From the NCBI RefSeq assembly GCF_001636545.1, contig NZ_JFHK01000004.1, positions 62,001 through 126,000 of the forward strand: a DNA stretch of 64,000 nucleotides, written 5' to 3'. Positions within the stretch are counted from its first letter, which is position 1. Each line of letters opens with the position of its first letter. Of this stretch, positions 43,862 to 51,913 are shown in pieces. Origin of the DNA: Kosmotoga arenicorallina S304 (lineage in GTDB: Bacteria; Thermotogota; Thermotogae; Petrotogales; Kosmotogaceae). Both the position numbers and the translations under genes were made by a program. The notes beneath the pieces were generated by a model. That model did no database searches. It saw only the letters and a list, made by a program, of their open reading frames with translations, and was not told the DNA's origin.

Positions 43862-45363
43862 CTTGCCTCGCCTCCTCCGGTGCGGGCCTCTTTGACATAT
43901 CTCGAAGGCTTTATGCTACCGGACATCCCGGTAAGCATTGTTCTTGAGACCACCAGGTTGGTGAACATAGCACCTATTACTCCGAGAATAAGTGTTATGG
44001 CAAATCCTTTAACCGTGCCCGTACCAAAGTATAGCAGGACAAGGCCGGCAATTATCGTTGTAAGATTAGCATCAAAAATAGTCCAGAAAACCTTACTAAA
44101 AGCGCTGTCAATAGCATTTTCTGGAGTTTTCCCGAGTCTGAGTTCTTCCTTTATTCTTTCGTATATCAGCACATTGCCGTCAACAGTGGTTCCTATAGTA
44201 AGGATAATACCCGCTATACCGGGCAATGTAAGGATCGAGCCTGTAGCTGAAAGCAAACCAAACAGCAATATGCTGTTATAAATCAAAGCTACATCGGCAA
44301 CAAGCCCCATTACTCCATAGAAAACCACCATGTATATCATGACTACAATAAGTCCTGCTATTCCGGCCCAAAGGGCGGCCATTATTATGTCTCTGCCCAA
44401 AGTTGGGGAAAGTATCTGTTTATTGAAAGATGCCAGTTCAACTGGAAGGTTGCCACTGCCAACAAGAATGGCGACTTCTTTTGCTTCATCAATTGTTTGG
44501 AGTCCCGTGATTACTGCACTTCCTCCTGTAATGGGCTCGTTTACGCCAGGAGCTATAATTACGCTTTCGTCAAGAACAATTGCCAATCGATTTTTCACGT
44601 CACCGGAAGAATAGCTAGCTTTTTCGGCTGTTATCTTATAGAATGTATTTCCGCCTTCGCTGTTGAATTTAAGTGTTACCATGAATTTCCCCTGTCCCGG
44701 ATTTGGTTTTGGATTCACACCGGGCTGGGCTTCGGTAACAGAGCTCCCATTGAGTTCGATAAACTGCGTTCCAACCAGTACCTTCGGGCTAACAAGGTAC
44801 CAAATCTGGTTTTTGATACCATTTTCAAGTTTTCCGAAATGAATATCGCGAAGCCAGTAAGGTTCAGCTCCCTGGAGTTTCCTCTTGCTGACCTCAAAAA
44901 GGAGATCTGAGGGGATCTGAGGGGTAGCCTCACCAGTTTCAATAGCCAGAACATCTGCAAAATAAAGCTTACCGGTGCTTCCTATCAAACGTTCTGCTTT
45001 ATCAATATCAGTAATACCGGGTATTTCCACTCTTACTCTGACAGGCGGTATATCCTGTCCATACTCGATTTTCGCTGTTACTTTCTCCACGGTAGCCTCT
45101 GTGAAGCCAGCAGCGTCAAGCCTGCGCCTGAGTACCTCGATGACTCTATCCGCAAGGGAATTGAGTTCTTCCTTTGGAGCCTGAGTTACCATCTGATATT
45201 CGAGCAATGCTCCACCTTTGATATCAAGCCCTAGCCTGATATTTGCAGCAATTTTGGAGAGAAATGTATCGCCTTCCGCTCCACCGCGTGGGATGAGAAG
45301 AGGCAACAATGCAAGAATCAGAACAATTACACTAGTTATAAGCCTTTTCTGGTTTGCTCTCAT
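43858..45363 (-). CDS. secD: Protein translocase subunit SecD
   Basis: 501 residues: a membrane helix at ~10-24, the RLGLDIKGGALLEY motif, the P1 periplasmic region (~60-310) and a five-helix membrane domain with TVDGNVLIYERIKEE. It works with SecF and YajC at the SecYEG channel. The periplasmic part is complete. It lies 57 bases after yajC. Confidence 0.96.
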   Translation of the reverse strand: MRANQKRLITSVIVLILALLPLLIPRGGAEGDTFLSKIAANIRLGLDIKGGALLEYQMVTQAPKEELNSLADRVIEVLRRRLDAAGFTEATVEKVTAKIEYGQDIPPVRVRVEIPGITDIDKAERLIGSTGKLYFADVLAIETGEATPQIPSDLLFEVSKRKLQGAEPYWLRDIHFGKLENGIKNQIWYLVSPKVLVGTQFIELNGSSVTEAQPGVNPKPNPGQGKFMVTLKFNSEGGNTFYKITAEKASYSSGDVKNRLAIVLDESVIIAPGVNEPITGGSAVITGLQTIDEAKEVAILVGSGNLPVELASFNKQILSPTLGRDIIMAALWAGIAGLIVVMIYMVVFYGVMGLVADVALIYNSILLFGLLSATGSILTLPGIAGIILTIGTTVDGNVLIYERIKEELRLGKTPENAIDSAFSKVFWTIFDANLTTIIAGLVLLYFGTGTVKGFAITLILGVIGAMFTNLVVSRTMLTGMSGSIKPSRYVKEARTGGGEAR

Positions 45364-45420
45364 GACTTATGCCCGCAATTAACGGACAGAGCACCCCCTT
45401 TCAAGATATATTATTAGAAC

Positions 45421-45795
45421 CTATTTCTTTTCTACATCAACCTCATTGGGGTTTTCGCCTTTTCCAATAATCGCTGTTATGGAACGGCGTGTCACATCGA
45501 TTTCTGAACCGTTACCGGTTCGAACTCTTATTGTATTATCTTTAATGTTGATGACCTTTCCCAATATTCCACCAGCGGTGACTATTCTATCTCCAACTTT
45601 CAACTGTGACATCATTTGCTTAAACTGTTTTTCCCTTCTTCTCTGGGGCATGATGATCATAAAATAGAAGAGAGCTACCATTATTATAAGCCAGACAAAT
45701 ATTCCCGAAAGTCCGCCAACACTGGATGTTGGGGCAGCGGGAGCTGGTTCTGATGTTACCGGAGCGTAGGTTACAAATCCCAAAAATGGAAACAT
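45421..45795 (-). CDS. yajC: Preprotein translocase subunit YajC
   Basis: 124 residues with one membrane helix (GIFVWLIIMVALFYFMIIMPQRRREKQ-type region, here residues ~32-52) followed by the typical QMMSQLKVGDRIVTAGGI domain. The periplasmic N-terminus has an unusual Pro/Ala stretch (EPAPAAPTSS). ATG 45795 has AGGAGG eight bases upstream; a TTG six codons earlier would place this site inside the gene. It is first in the yajC-secD-secF operon. Confidence 0.92.
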   Translation of the reverse strand: MFPFLGFVTYAPVTSEPAPAAPTSSVGGLSGIFVWLIIMVALFYFMIIMPQRRREKQFKQMMSQLKVGDRIVTAGGILGKVINIKDNTIRVRTGNGSEIDVTRRSITAIIGKGENPNEVDVEKK

Positions 45796-45830
45796 ATCTA
45801 TACCTCCTGTCAAATTTAAGCTCGATAACG

Positions 45831-45859
45831 ATTTTACCAGATCGTTTATTTCAATTCAA
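45831..45859 (-). promoter_or_regulatory. Promoter of yajC-secD-secF
   Basis: On the minus strand TTGAAT (45854-45859) and TAAAAT (45831-45836) with a 17-base spacer, about 35 bases before the yajC ATG. The rest of the 261-base yajC-frr gap holds the divergent frr promoter and its leader. Confidence 0.75.
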
Positions 45860-45923
45860 CCTGCGAATTGATGTTCTGTAAAAGGAGCTAAGTTGATTTT
45901 CACAGCATCCGGACTCTAAGTAG

Positions 45924-45952
45924 TTAAAACCCAAAGAATGCTATGATATAAT
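45924..45952 (+). promoter_or_regulatory. Promoter of frr-uppS-cdsA-alaS operon
   Basis: An extended -10 TGATATAAT (45944-45952) with a weak -35 TTAAAA (45924-45929) at 17 bases. The leader to the frr ATG is about 95 bases; I found no strong hairpin in it. Confidence 0.65.
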
Positions 45953-46056
45953 TTCCACTGGAATGCGTAATCTGAAGTGCTTAACAGAACTCATGCGGAA
46001 AACACTGATACCAGATCGATAATAGGAATTTGAGATAGTCAAAGGAGGAATAAAAA

Positions 46057-46614
46057 ATGAAAAACGCCATGTTAAAAGAGGCAGAAAGTAAAATGGAAAA
46101 GAGCGTTGAGAAGATAGTGGAAGAGTTCAGTCATATGAGAACTGGTAGACCCTCTCCTTCATTGCTCGAAGAAATAAAAGTTGATTACTACGGCGTTCCG
46201 ACGCCTGTTAACCAGCTTGCCACGATAAATGTCTCTGAAGACCGTTCTTTGATTGTCAAACCCTGGGAAAAGAACATGCTTTCTCTCATCGAAAAGGCAA
46301 TACTCGCTTCAAATCTTGGACTCACTCCTCTTAATGATGGAAATGTCATCAGGTTAAATTTTCCCATTCCTACCACCGAGCAAAGGGAAAAATGGATTAA
46401 ACTGGCAAAAGAAATCGCTGAGAAGGGAAAGGTTGCTATAAGAAACATCAGGCGCGATTTCATCAAAGAAGCTAAAGAACTGCAAAAAGAGGGAGAAATG
46501 ACGGAGGATGATTTAAAGCGCTTTGAAGAAGAAATACAAAAACTCACCAACAAGTACGTCGATGAAATGGACAACCAGCTCGAAAAGAAAAAGAAGGAAA
46601 TAATGGAGTTTTGA
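46057..46614 (+). CDS. frr: Ribosome recycling factor
   Basis: 185 residues, the standard length, with RRF motifs [30 protein letters not shown] and [15 protein letters not shown]. It splits post-termination ribosomes together with EF-G. It starts at ATG 46057 after AAAGGAGG. It heads a long plus-strand operon; uppS starts 2 bases after its stop. Confidence 0.97.
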   Translation: MKNAMLKEAESKMEKSVEKIVEEFSHMRTGRPSPSLLEEIKVDYYGVPTPVNQLATINVSEDRSLIVKPWEKNMLSLIEKAILASNLGLTPLNDGNVIRLNFPIPTTEQREKWIKLAKEIAEKGKVAIRNIRRDFIKEAKELQKEGEMTEDDLKRFEEEIQKLTNKYVDEMDNQLEKKKKEIMEF

Positions 46615-46615
46615 A

Positions 46616-47317
46616 ATGAACATAAAACTTCCGAAGCATCTGGCGATTATCATGGATGGCAATGGCCGATGGGCCAGGCAAAGAGGGTTGAACCGCATTG
46701 AAGGCCACAAAATAGGCGCCAGAACAGCTGAAGAAGTTACCAGATGGTGTGCTGACCTTGGAATAAAATATCTGACTCTCTATGCGTTTTCAACCGAAAA
46801 TTGGAAACGTCCGGAAGAGGAAGTACAATTCCTCTTTCAGCTAATGGTCAATTATCTGAAGAGCAGGCTGAATCTCCTTATAGACGAATCCATTAGAATC
46901 AGTTTTTTGGGTAGAATCGAAGAACTGCCTGAGGAAACAAGAAGCTTTTGCAGATTTTTAGAAAACAAGACAGCTCAATGTGACAGACTACACCTTATTA
47001 TTGCTTTGAATTACGGCGGAAGATCTGAAATAGTAGATGCCACCAGAAAAATCTTGAATAAAGGATTAAAGCACGTAGATGATAACGTGATTCAAGAAAA
47101 TCTGTATTTGCCCGATTTGCCTGATCCTGATCTCATAATCAGGACTTCCGGTGAACAGAGATTGAGTAATTTCCTCTTGTGGCAAAGCTCTTATAGCGAG
47201 CTTTATTTCACAAACACCCTCTGGCCGGATTTTTCCAGAGAAGAATTAGAAAAGGCTCTTGAGGAATATTCGAAAAGAAAACGTAGATATGGGGCTGTGA
47301 TAAGTGATGAGGAGTAA
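46616..47317 (+). CDS. uppS: Isoprenyl (undecaprenyl) diphosphate synthase
   Basis: 233 residues of the cis-prenyltransferase family: catalytic Asp14 in IIMDGNGRWA, GHKIGA, LTLYAFSTENWKRP, ALNYGGR, and RTSGEQRLSNFLLWQ with YSELYF. It makes the C55 carrier lipid for wall polymers. The frr-uppS-cdsA order is widely conserved. It overlaps cdsA by 14 bases. Confidence 0.96.
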   Translation: MNIKLPKHLAIIMDGNGRWARQRGLNRIEGHKIGARTAEEVTRWCADLGIKYLTLYAFSTENWKRPEEEVQFLFQLMVNYLKSRLNLLIDESIRISFLGRIEELPEETRSFCRFLENKTAQCDRLHLIIALNYGGRSEIVDATRKILNKGLKHVDDNVIQENLYLPDLPDPDLIIRTSGEQRLSNFLLWQSSYSELYFTNTLWPDFSREELEKALEEYSKRKRRYGAVISDEE

Positions 47318-48158
47318 AGAGCTTGGCATAAGACTGGTTACGGCTTTTCTTGTGGGGCCCTTTGTGGTCCTTTGCTTTGTAAATTATTATTCGCTCATAG
47401 GATTGGTGGCAACTGTCGTTATGTTTGCAAGCTTTGAATATATCAATTTTAGTCTCAAAGAATTGAAACACCCCCTTTTAAGGCTGGTTTATGTGGCTAT
47501 AATTACGCTAACCACTGTGCTTTACGGGCTGCTGCTGGATAAACTTAACCTTTTTGGCGACACCAAACGCAGGCCCGAGCTTCTCTTCAGCCTTGCCTTT
47601 ATTACAATAGTCACCCTTACGATTCTTGCGGTAAACGATACCAGAAAAGCGAAGCTATTTGTTGTGAATGGCTCTTTGCCTCTGATTTACATTTCGCTTT
47701 GCCTTTCTTTTTTCTTTCCATTGTACATTCATTTCGGCCCCTTTATAGCATTGCTGAACCTTCTTTCAGTATGGGTTTTCGATGCGGGTGCATATTTTTC
47801 AGGAATCAGATTTGGCAAAATCAGGATCTCACCTTCATATAGTCCGAAGAAGAGTCTTGAAGGAGCAATTGGTGGATATCTTTTTACCGTGTTTTTTGTC
47901 TGGCTTTATGGATCAGTGGTGACGTTGATAGATCCTAACTTTCATATGATCGGTCTTGATGAAGTTCTTCTTCTTCCCATGGTAGTGGCAGTTTTTGGCA
48001 CCGTTGGTGATATAGCGGAATCAGCCCTTAAAAGATTTCACAACTTGAAAGATTCGGGTAGTATTTTGCCTGGTCATGGAGGTATGTTAGATAGGATTGA
48101 TGGTCTACTATTTGTAACACCAATATTTTATATATTTATGATTTTGCTGAACAATTGA
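47304..48158 (+). CDS. cdsA: Phosphatidate cytidylyltransferase
   Basis: 284 residues, about eight membrane helices. It makes CDP-diacylglycerol. The CdsA signature is complete near the C-terminus: SALKRFHNLKDSGS then LPGHGGMLDRIDG, preceded by VFDAGAYFSG and SPKKSLEGAIGG. GTG 47304 (or ATG 47307) starts the gene within the end of uppS. Its product feeds PgsA encoded at 26.1-26.6 kb. Confidence 0.95.
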   Translation: MMRSKELGIRLVTAFLVGPFVVLCFVNYYSLIGLVATVVMFASFEYINFSLKELKHPLLRLVYVAIITLTTVLYGLLLDKLNLFGDTKRRPELLFSLAFITIVTLTILAVNDTRKAKLFVVNGSLPLIYISLCLSFFFPLYIHFGPFIALLNLLSVWVFDAGAYFSGIRFGKIRISPSYSPKKSLEGAIGGYLFTVFFVWLYGSVVTLIDPNFHMIGLDEVLLLPMVVAVFGTVGDIAESALKRFHNLKDSGSILPGHGGMLDRIDGLLFVTPIFYIFMILLNN

Positions 48159-48169
48159 GGAGGTCTTAG

Positions 48170-50785
48170 ATGAGATACATGACTTCAGAAGAAATAAGGC
48201 AAAGTTTTCTGGATTTTTTCAAATCAAAAGATCATACTATCTTACCAAGTGCATCGCTCATTCCGAATGATCCGCAGCTTATGTTTACCGTTGCTGGAAT
48301 GGTACCCTTCAAACCTATATTCTGGGGAAAAATCAAGCCGACTTACCCCAGAATTGCAACCTGCCAGAAATGCATAAGAACAGTGGATATAGACAATGTG
48401 GGCAAGACCCCGAGACATCAAACGTTTTTTGAAATGCTGGGCAATTTCTCTTTCGGGGATTATTTTAAAAAAGAAGCAATTGAATGGGCCTGGGAATATG
48501 TAACCGAGGTACTTAAAATTCCTGAGGAAAAACTGTGGGTTTCCGTATACAAAGAAGATGATGAAGCATATGAAATCTGGAAAAATGAAGTAGGGATTGC
48601 TGAAAAGAAGATAGTCAAACTCGGCAAAGAAGATAACTGGTGGGGACCCGCAGGACCCACCGGTCCCTGTGGTCCTGACACCGAAATCTTCATTGACAGC
48701 GGGCGCAAGGAAAACTGCCCGGATACAGAAAATTGCAGCCCGGCATGTGATTGCGGTCGCTTTCTGGAATTCTGGAACCTTGTTTTTACCGAATACAACC
48801 AGGACGAGGAGGGAAATCTCACTCTCTTGCACCAGAAGAATATCGATACAGGCCTTGGCCTTGAAAGGCTTACGGCAATTATGCAAGGGGTTGAAACCAC
48901 CTTCGATACGGATATATTCCTTCCTCTTATAGAAAAAATAGAAGATATTCACTCCATTAGATATAGAAGCAACCCTGAAAGGGATATATCGATTCGGGTC
49001 ATAGCAGATCATGCTCGTGCTGTAGCCTTCATGATTGCAGATGGTGTTCTGCCTTCAAACGAAGGCAGGGGTTATGTGCTCAGAAGGCTTCTAAGACGTG
49101 CTGTAAGGCATTCCTCACTTCTGGGAAACAATCGTCCGTTTCTTCATTTGCTAACGGAACCCTTGATCAAAAAAATGGGTTCTATTTACCCTGAACTCAA
49201 AAACAAAGGGGAACTTATAGAACAGGTAGTCCTGAAAGAGGAAGAGAGATTCCGTGATAATCTTGATCGCGGGACAAAACGTTTATGGCAAATAATTAAT
49301 ACAAAGGGAAAACTTACCGGAAATGATCTTTTCATGCTGCATGACACCTATGGTTTTCATGTTGAGCTCGTAGAAGAGATGCTGAGTGGAAGCAACATAA
49401 GCATTGATAAAGACGGATTTGTGGATTTAATGCTCGAACAAAAGGAACGTGCAAGAGCAGCTGCGGGAAATCGCGAATACTCTGCTGTCTCGAATTTTAT
49501 AAAAGTATTGTATGAAAAATTCGGCGGTACAAGATTTATAGGATATGAGATGCTGGAAACTCATTCCGAAATAAGAGCAATCATTAGAGAGGAAAGTCAG
49601 GCAAAGGAACTCTCCACTGGCGAAGAAGGAGAAATCGTATTCGATAAGACGGTCTTTTACGCGGAAAAGGGCGGGCAGGTTTCTGATGTTGGAATTATTG
49701 AAACACCGTCCGGAGTTGCAGAGGTTCAACACGTTTATATACCCCATCAGGACATATTCCTGCACAAAATAAAAGTAACCAAAGGTACAATAAAAGAGGG
49801 TGAGCAGGCTCTGCTGATTGTTGATGCGGAAAAGCGGAAAGCGACTGCCAGAAACCATACAGCCACACATCTTTTGCACGCTGTTCTAAGAAAAACGCTC
49901 GGGAATCATGTGAAACAGTCAGGTTCTCTTGTTGGACCGGAGCGTTTGAGATTTGACTTTTCGCATTTTGCCCAGTTATCATCTGAAGAAATAGCGAAAA
50001 TTGAAGAGTCTGTAAACGATGCCATCCTTTTTGCATTGCCGGTAACAGTTGAAGAAAAAAGGCTTGAGGAAGCAAAATCTGAGGACGTTACCGCTCTTTT
50101 TGAAGAGAAATATGGCGATAAAGTCCGGGTGGTTAGCATATCCGACTTCAGCAAAGAACTTTGTGGGGGAACACATGTTGGAAACACAGGAGAAATAGGG
50201 CTTTTCAAGATTATTTCTGAATCCTCGGTTTCTGCCGGTGTGCGGAGGATCGAAGCCATCACTGGAAAAGAGAGCATGAGATATCTGAGGAAACTGTTTA
50301 CTCTTACAAACACTCTAAAAGACATCCTCCAGGTTCAAGAAAAGCAGATACTGGAAAAAACGCTTTTCCTCATGCAGGAAATAAAAGAAAAAGATAAAGA
50401 AATAAAGAAATTGAAGGAGAAGCTTCTTTCAGGTAAATCAGGTGCTAACGACCATGAATTCAATATTGATGGCGTTAAATTTTTTGTAAGAATTGTTGAT
50501 GATGCCCCTGTTGAACTCATTAGAAATACTGCGGATGTGTTAATGCAAAGACTCGGGCGTGGAGTTGTGATTATCTTCAACAGACAGGAAGACAAGGCGA
50601 TCTTTGTCGTTAAAGTATCATCTGAATTGACAAAACGCTTTAATGCCGGTCTTATAGCCAAAAATATTGCAAAAGCTCTTGGCGGAGGAGGAGGAGGACG
50701 TCCAGACTTCGCCCAGGCTGGTGGTAAAGAGGTAAGCAAAATTGAAGAAGTGGTTAGATCCCTTGAGAAGTACGTGCGATCTTGA
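48170..50785 (+). CDS. alaS: Alanyl-tRNA synthetase
   Basis: 871 residues: class II core (SEEIRQSFLDFFKSKDH, ARCQKC-like ATCQKCIRT, RHQTFFEMLGNFSFGDYF, GPAGPTGPCGPDTE), a Cys-rich insertion (CPDTENCSPACDCGRF), editing domain with zinc ligands HTATHLLH and CGGTH, and a C-Ala domain (GGGGGGRPDFAQAGG). ATG 48170 follows GAGGAGG. The tRNA-Ala(GGC) in this window with its G3-U70 pair is a substrate. Confidence 0.97.
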   Translation: MRYMTSEEIRQSFLDFFKSKDHTILPSASLIPNDPQLMFTVAGMVPFKPIFWGKIKPTYPRIATCQKCIRTVDIDNVGKTPRHQTFFEMLGNFSFGDYFKKEAIEWAWEYVTEVLKIPEEKLWVSVYKEDDEAYEIWKNEVGIAEKKIVKLGKEDNWWGPAGPTGPCGPDTEIFIDSGRKENCPDTENCSPACDCGRFLEFWNLVFTEYNQDEEGNLTLLHQKNIDTGLGLERLTAIMQGVETTFDTDIFLPLIEKIEDIHSIRYRSNPERDISIRVIADHARAVAFMIADGVLPSNEGRGYVLRRLLRRAVRHSSLLGNNRPFLHLLTEPLIKKMGSIYPELKNKGELIEQVVLKEEERFRDNLDRGTKRLWQIINTKGKLTGNDLFMLHDTYGFHVELVEEMLSGSNISIDKDGFVDLMLEQKERARAAAGNREYSAVSNFIKVLYEKFGGTRFIGYEMLETHSEIRAIIREESQAKELSTGEEGEIVFDKTVFYAEKGGQVSDVGIIETPSGVAEVQHVYIPHQDIFLHKIKVTKGTIKEGEQALLIVDAEKRKATARNHTATHLLHAVLRKTLGNHVKQSGSLVGPERLRFDFSHFAQLSSEEIAKIEESVNDAILFALPVTVEEKRLEEAKSEDVTALFEEKYGDKVRVVSISDFSKELCGGTHVGNTGEIGLFKIISESSVSAGVRRIEAITGKESMRYLRKLFTLTNTLKDILQVQEKQILEKTLFLMQEIKEKDKEIKKLKEKLLSGKSGANDHEFNIDGVKFFVRIVDDAPVELIRNTADVLMQRLGRGVVIIFNRQEDKAIFVVKVSSELTKRFNAGLIAKNIAKALGGGGGGRPDFAQAGGKEVSKIEEVVRSLEKYVRS

Positions 50786-51188
50786 TGCTTTATCGAGATT
50801 GTTAACAGTTAAACAGGATGTCAACTCATTTTCTGTTGATACCCTTTCTTATATCGGTGATGCTGTATATGAGCTTTTTTTCAGACTCAAAACATTGAAA
50901 ACTGCTAAACGTCGTACAAAGTACCAGCACGACCTTTTGACTAAACTGGTAAATGCAAACAGTCAAAGCAGAGCACTTGAAGAAATTGACGAAATTTTAA
51001 ATGAAGAAGATAGAAAGGTCATCAACAGGGGATACAATTCCAAAGGGGCAAAAAAGCGCGGGAATGATGTTGAATACCGCAGGGCTACCGCTCTGGAAGC
51101 GCTTATTGGCTATCTTTACATAAAAGGCGACTTTGGGCACCTGGAAGAGATTTTATTGAAGGTGGTTGACAGTGTACTTACATGGTAG
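50742..51188 (+). CDS. mrnC: Mini-ribonuclease III
   Basis: 148 residues: an RNase III catalytic domain without the dsRNA-binding domain. Motifs: DTLSYIGDAVYELFFR and RRATALEALIGYLY with the acidic metal ligands. In B. subtilis it matures 23S rRNA ends. TTG 50742 has AAAGAGGT eight bases upstream and overlaps alaS by 44 bases, so translation is coupled to alaS termination. rlmB follows with an overlap of 17 bases. Confidence 0.9.
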   Translation: MKKWLDPLRSTCDLDALSRLLTVKQDVNSFSVDTLSYIGDAVYELFFRLKTLKTAKRRTKYQHDLLTKLVNANSQSRALEEIDEILNEEDRKVINRGYNSKGAKKRGNDVEYRRATALEALIGYLYIKGDFGHLEEILLKVVDSVLTW

Positions 51189-51912
51189 AAATGTTCTGAA
51201 AGAAATCCTCAAGTTTCCTTCGGGTAACTTGAAAATAAAGCACATACTCTTTTCAGATCAAAAAAACGTTTCGCCAGAACTCGATCAATTAAAAAAGAGT
51301 TGCATTAAAAAGGGTTATAGAGTTGAGGAAACCTCACCAATTAAGCTTCAAAATCTCAGCCATGAGAAAAAGCATCAGGGAGTTGTTATAGATTTAAAAG
51401 AGTTTCCTTATGCAGATTTTGAAAGATTACTGGAAACCGCAGGGGCAAAGGCAGGTTTTTCTATCGCTTTGCTGGATATGGTACAGGATCCTCATAATCT
51501 CGGCGCAATTATTCGAACAGCCGTAGCGGCCGGAATAGGGGGACTGGTTATTACCGAAAAATCCTCCACAAAAGTTACACCTGCTGTGATAAAAGTCTCT
51601 ACTGGACTGGCATTCAGATTGCCTATTTCAATAGTAACAAACATGGTTAGGGCTATTGAAGAATTAAAAAAAGCCGGGTTCTGGGTTTACGCGGCTTCGA
51701 TGGAAGGCACTCCCTATTATCAAGTGAATTTTTCAAAAAAAACCGCTATTATTCTTGGAAATGAAGGAAAAGGCATAAGGAAATTAGTTAAGACCAATGC
51801 AGATTATGTCATTTCTATACCAATGGAATCAGGAGTCGATTCGCTAAATGTTTCGGCAAGCGCTGCGATTCTCTTTTTTGAGCTAAGAAAGCAGCTTTGG
51901 GGTGGTGAATAG
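51172..51912 (+). CDS. rlmB: SpoU-family 23S rRNA 2'-O-methyltransferase (RlmB-like)
   Basis: 246 residues: an N-terminal substrate-binding domain (YLHGRNVLKEIL) and a SPOUT catalytic domain with motif 1 NLGAIIRTA, motif 2 IILGNEGKGI, motif 3 SIPMESGVDSLNVSASA. By family it 2'-O-methylates a guanosine of 23S rRNA (G2251 in E. coli); the exact site here is inferred. GTG 51172 has AAGGTGG six bases upstream. The mrnC-rlmB pairing is conserved in Firmicutes. Confidence 0.9.
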   Translation: MYLHGRNVLKEILKFPSGNLKIKHILFSDQKNVSPELDQLKKSCIKKGYRVEETSPIKLQNLSHEKKHQGVVIDLKEFPYADFERLLETAGAKAGFSIALLDMVQDPHNLGAIIRTAVAAGIGGLVITEKSSTKVTPAVIKVSTGLAFRLPISIVTNMVRAIEELKKAGFWVYAASMEGTPYYQVNFSKKTAIILGNEGKGIRKLVKTNADYVISIPMESGVDSLNVSASAAILFFELRKQLWGGE

Positions 51913-51913
51913 G

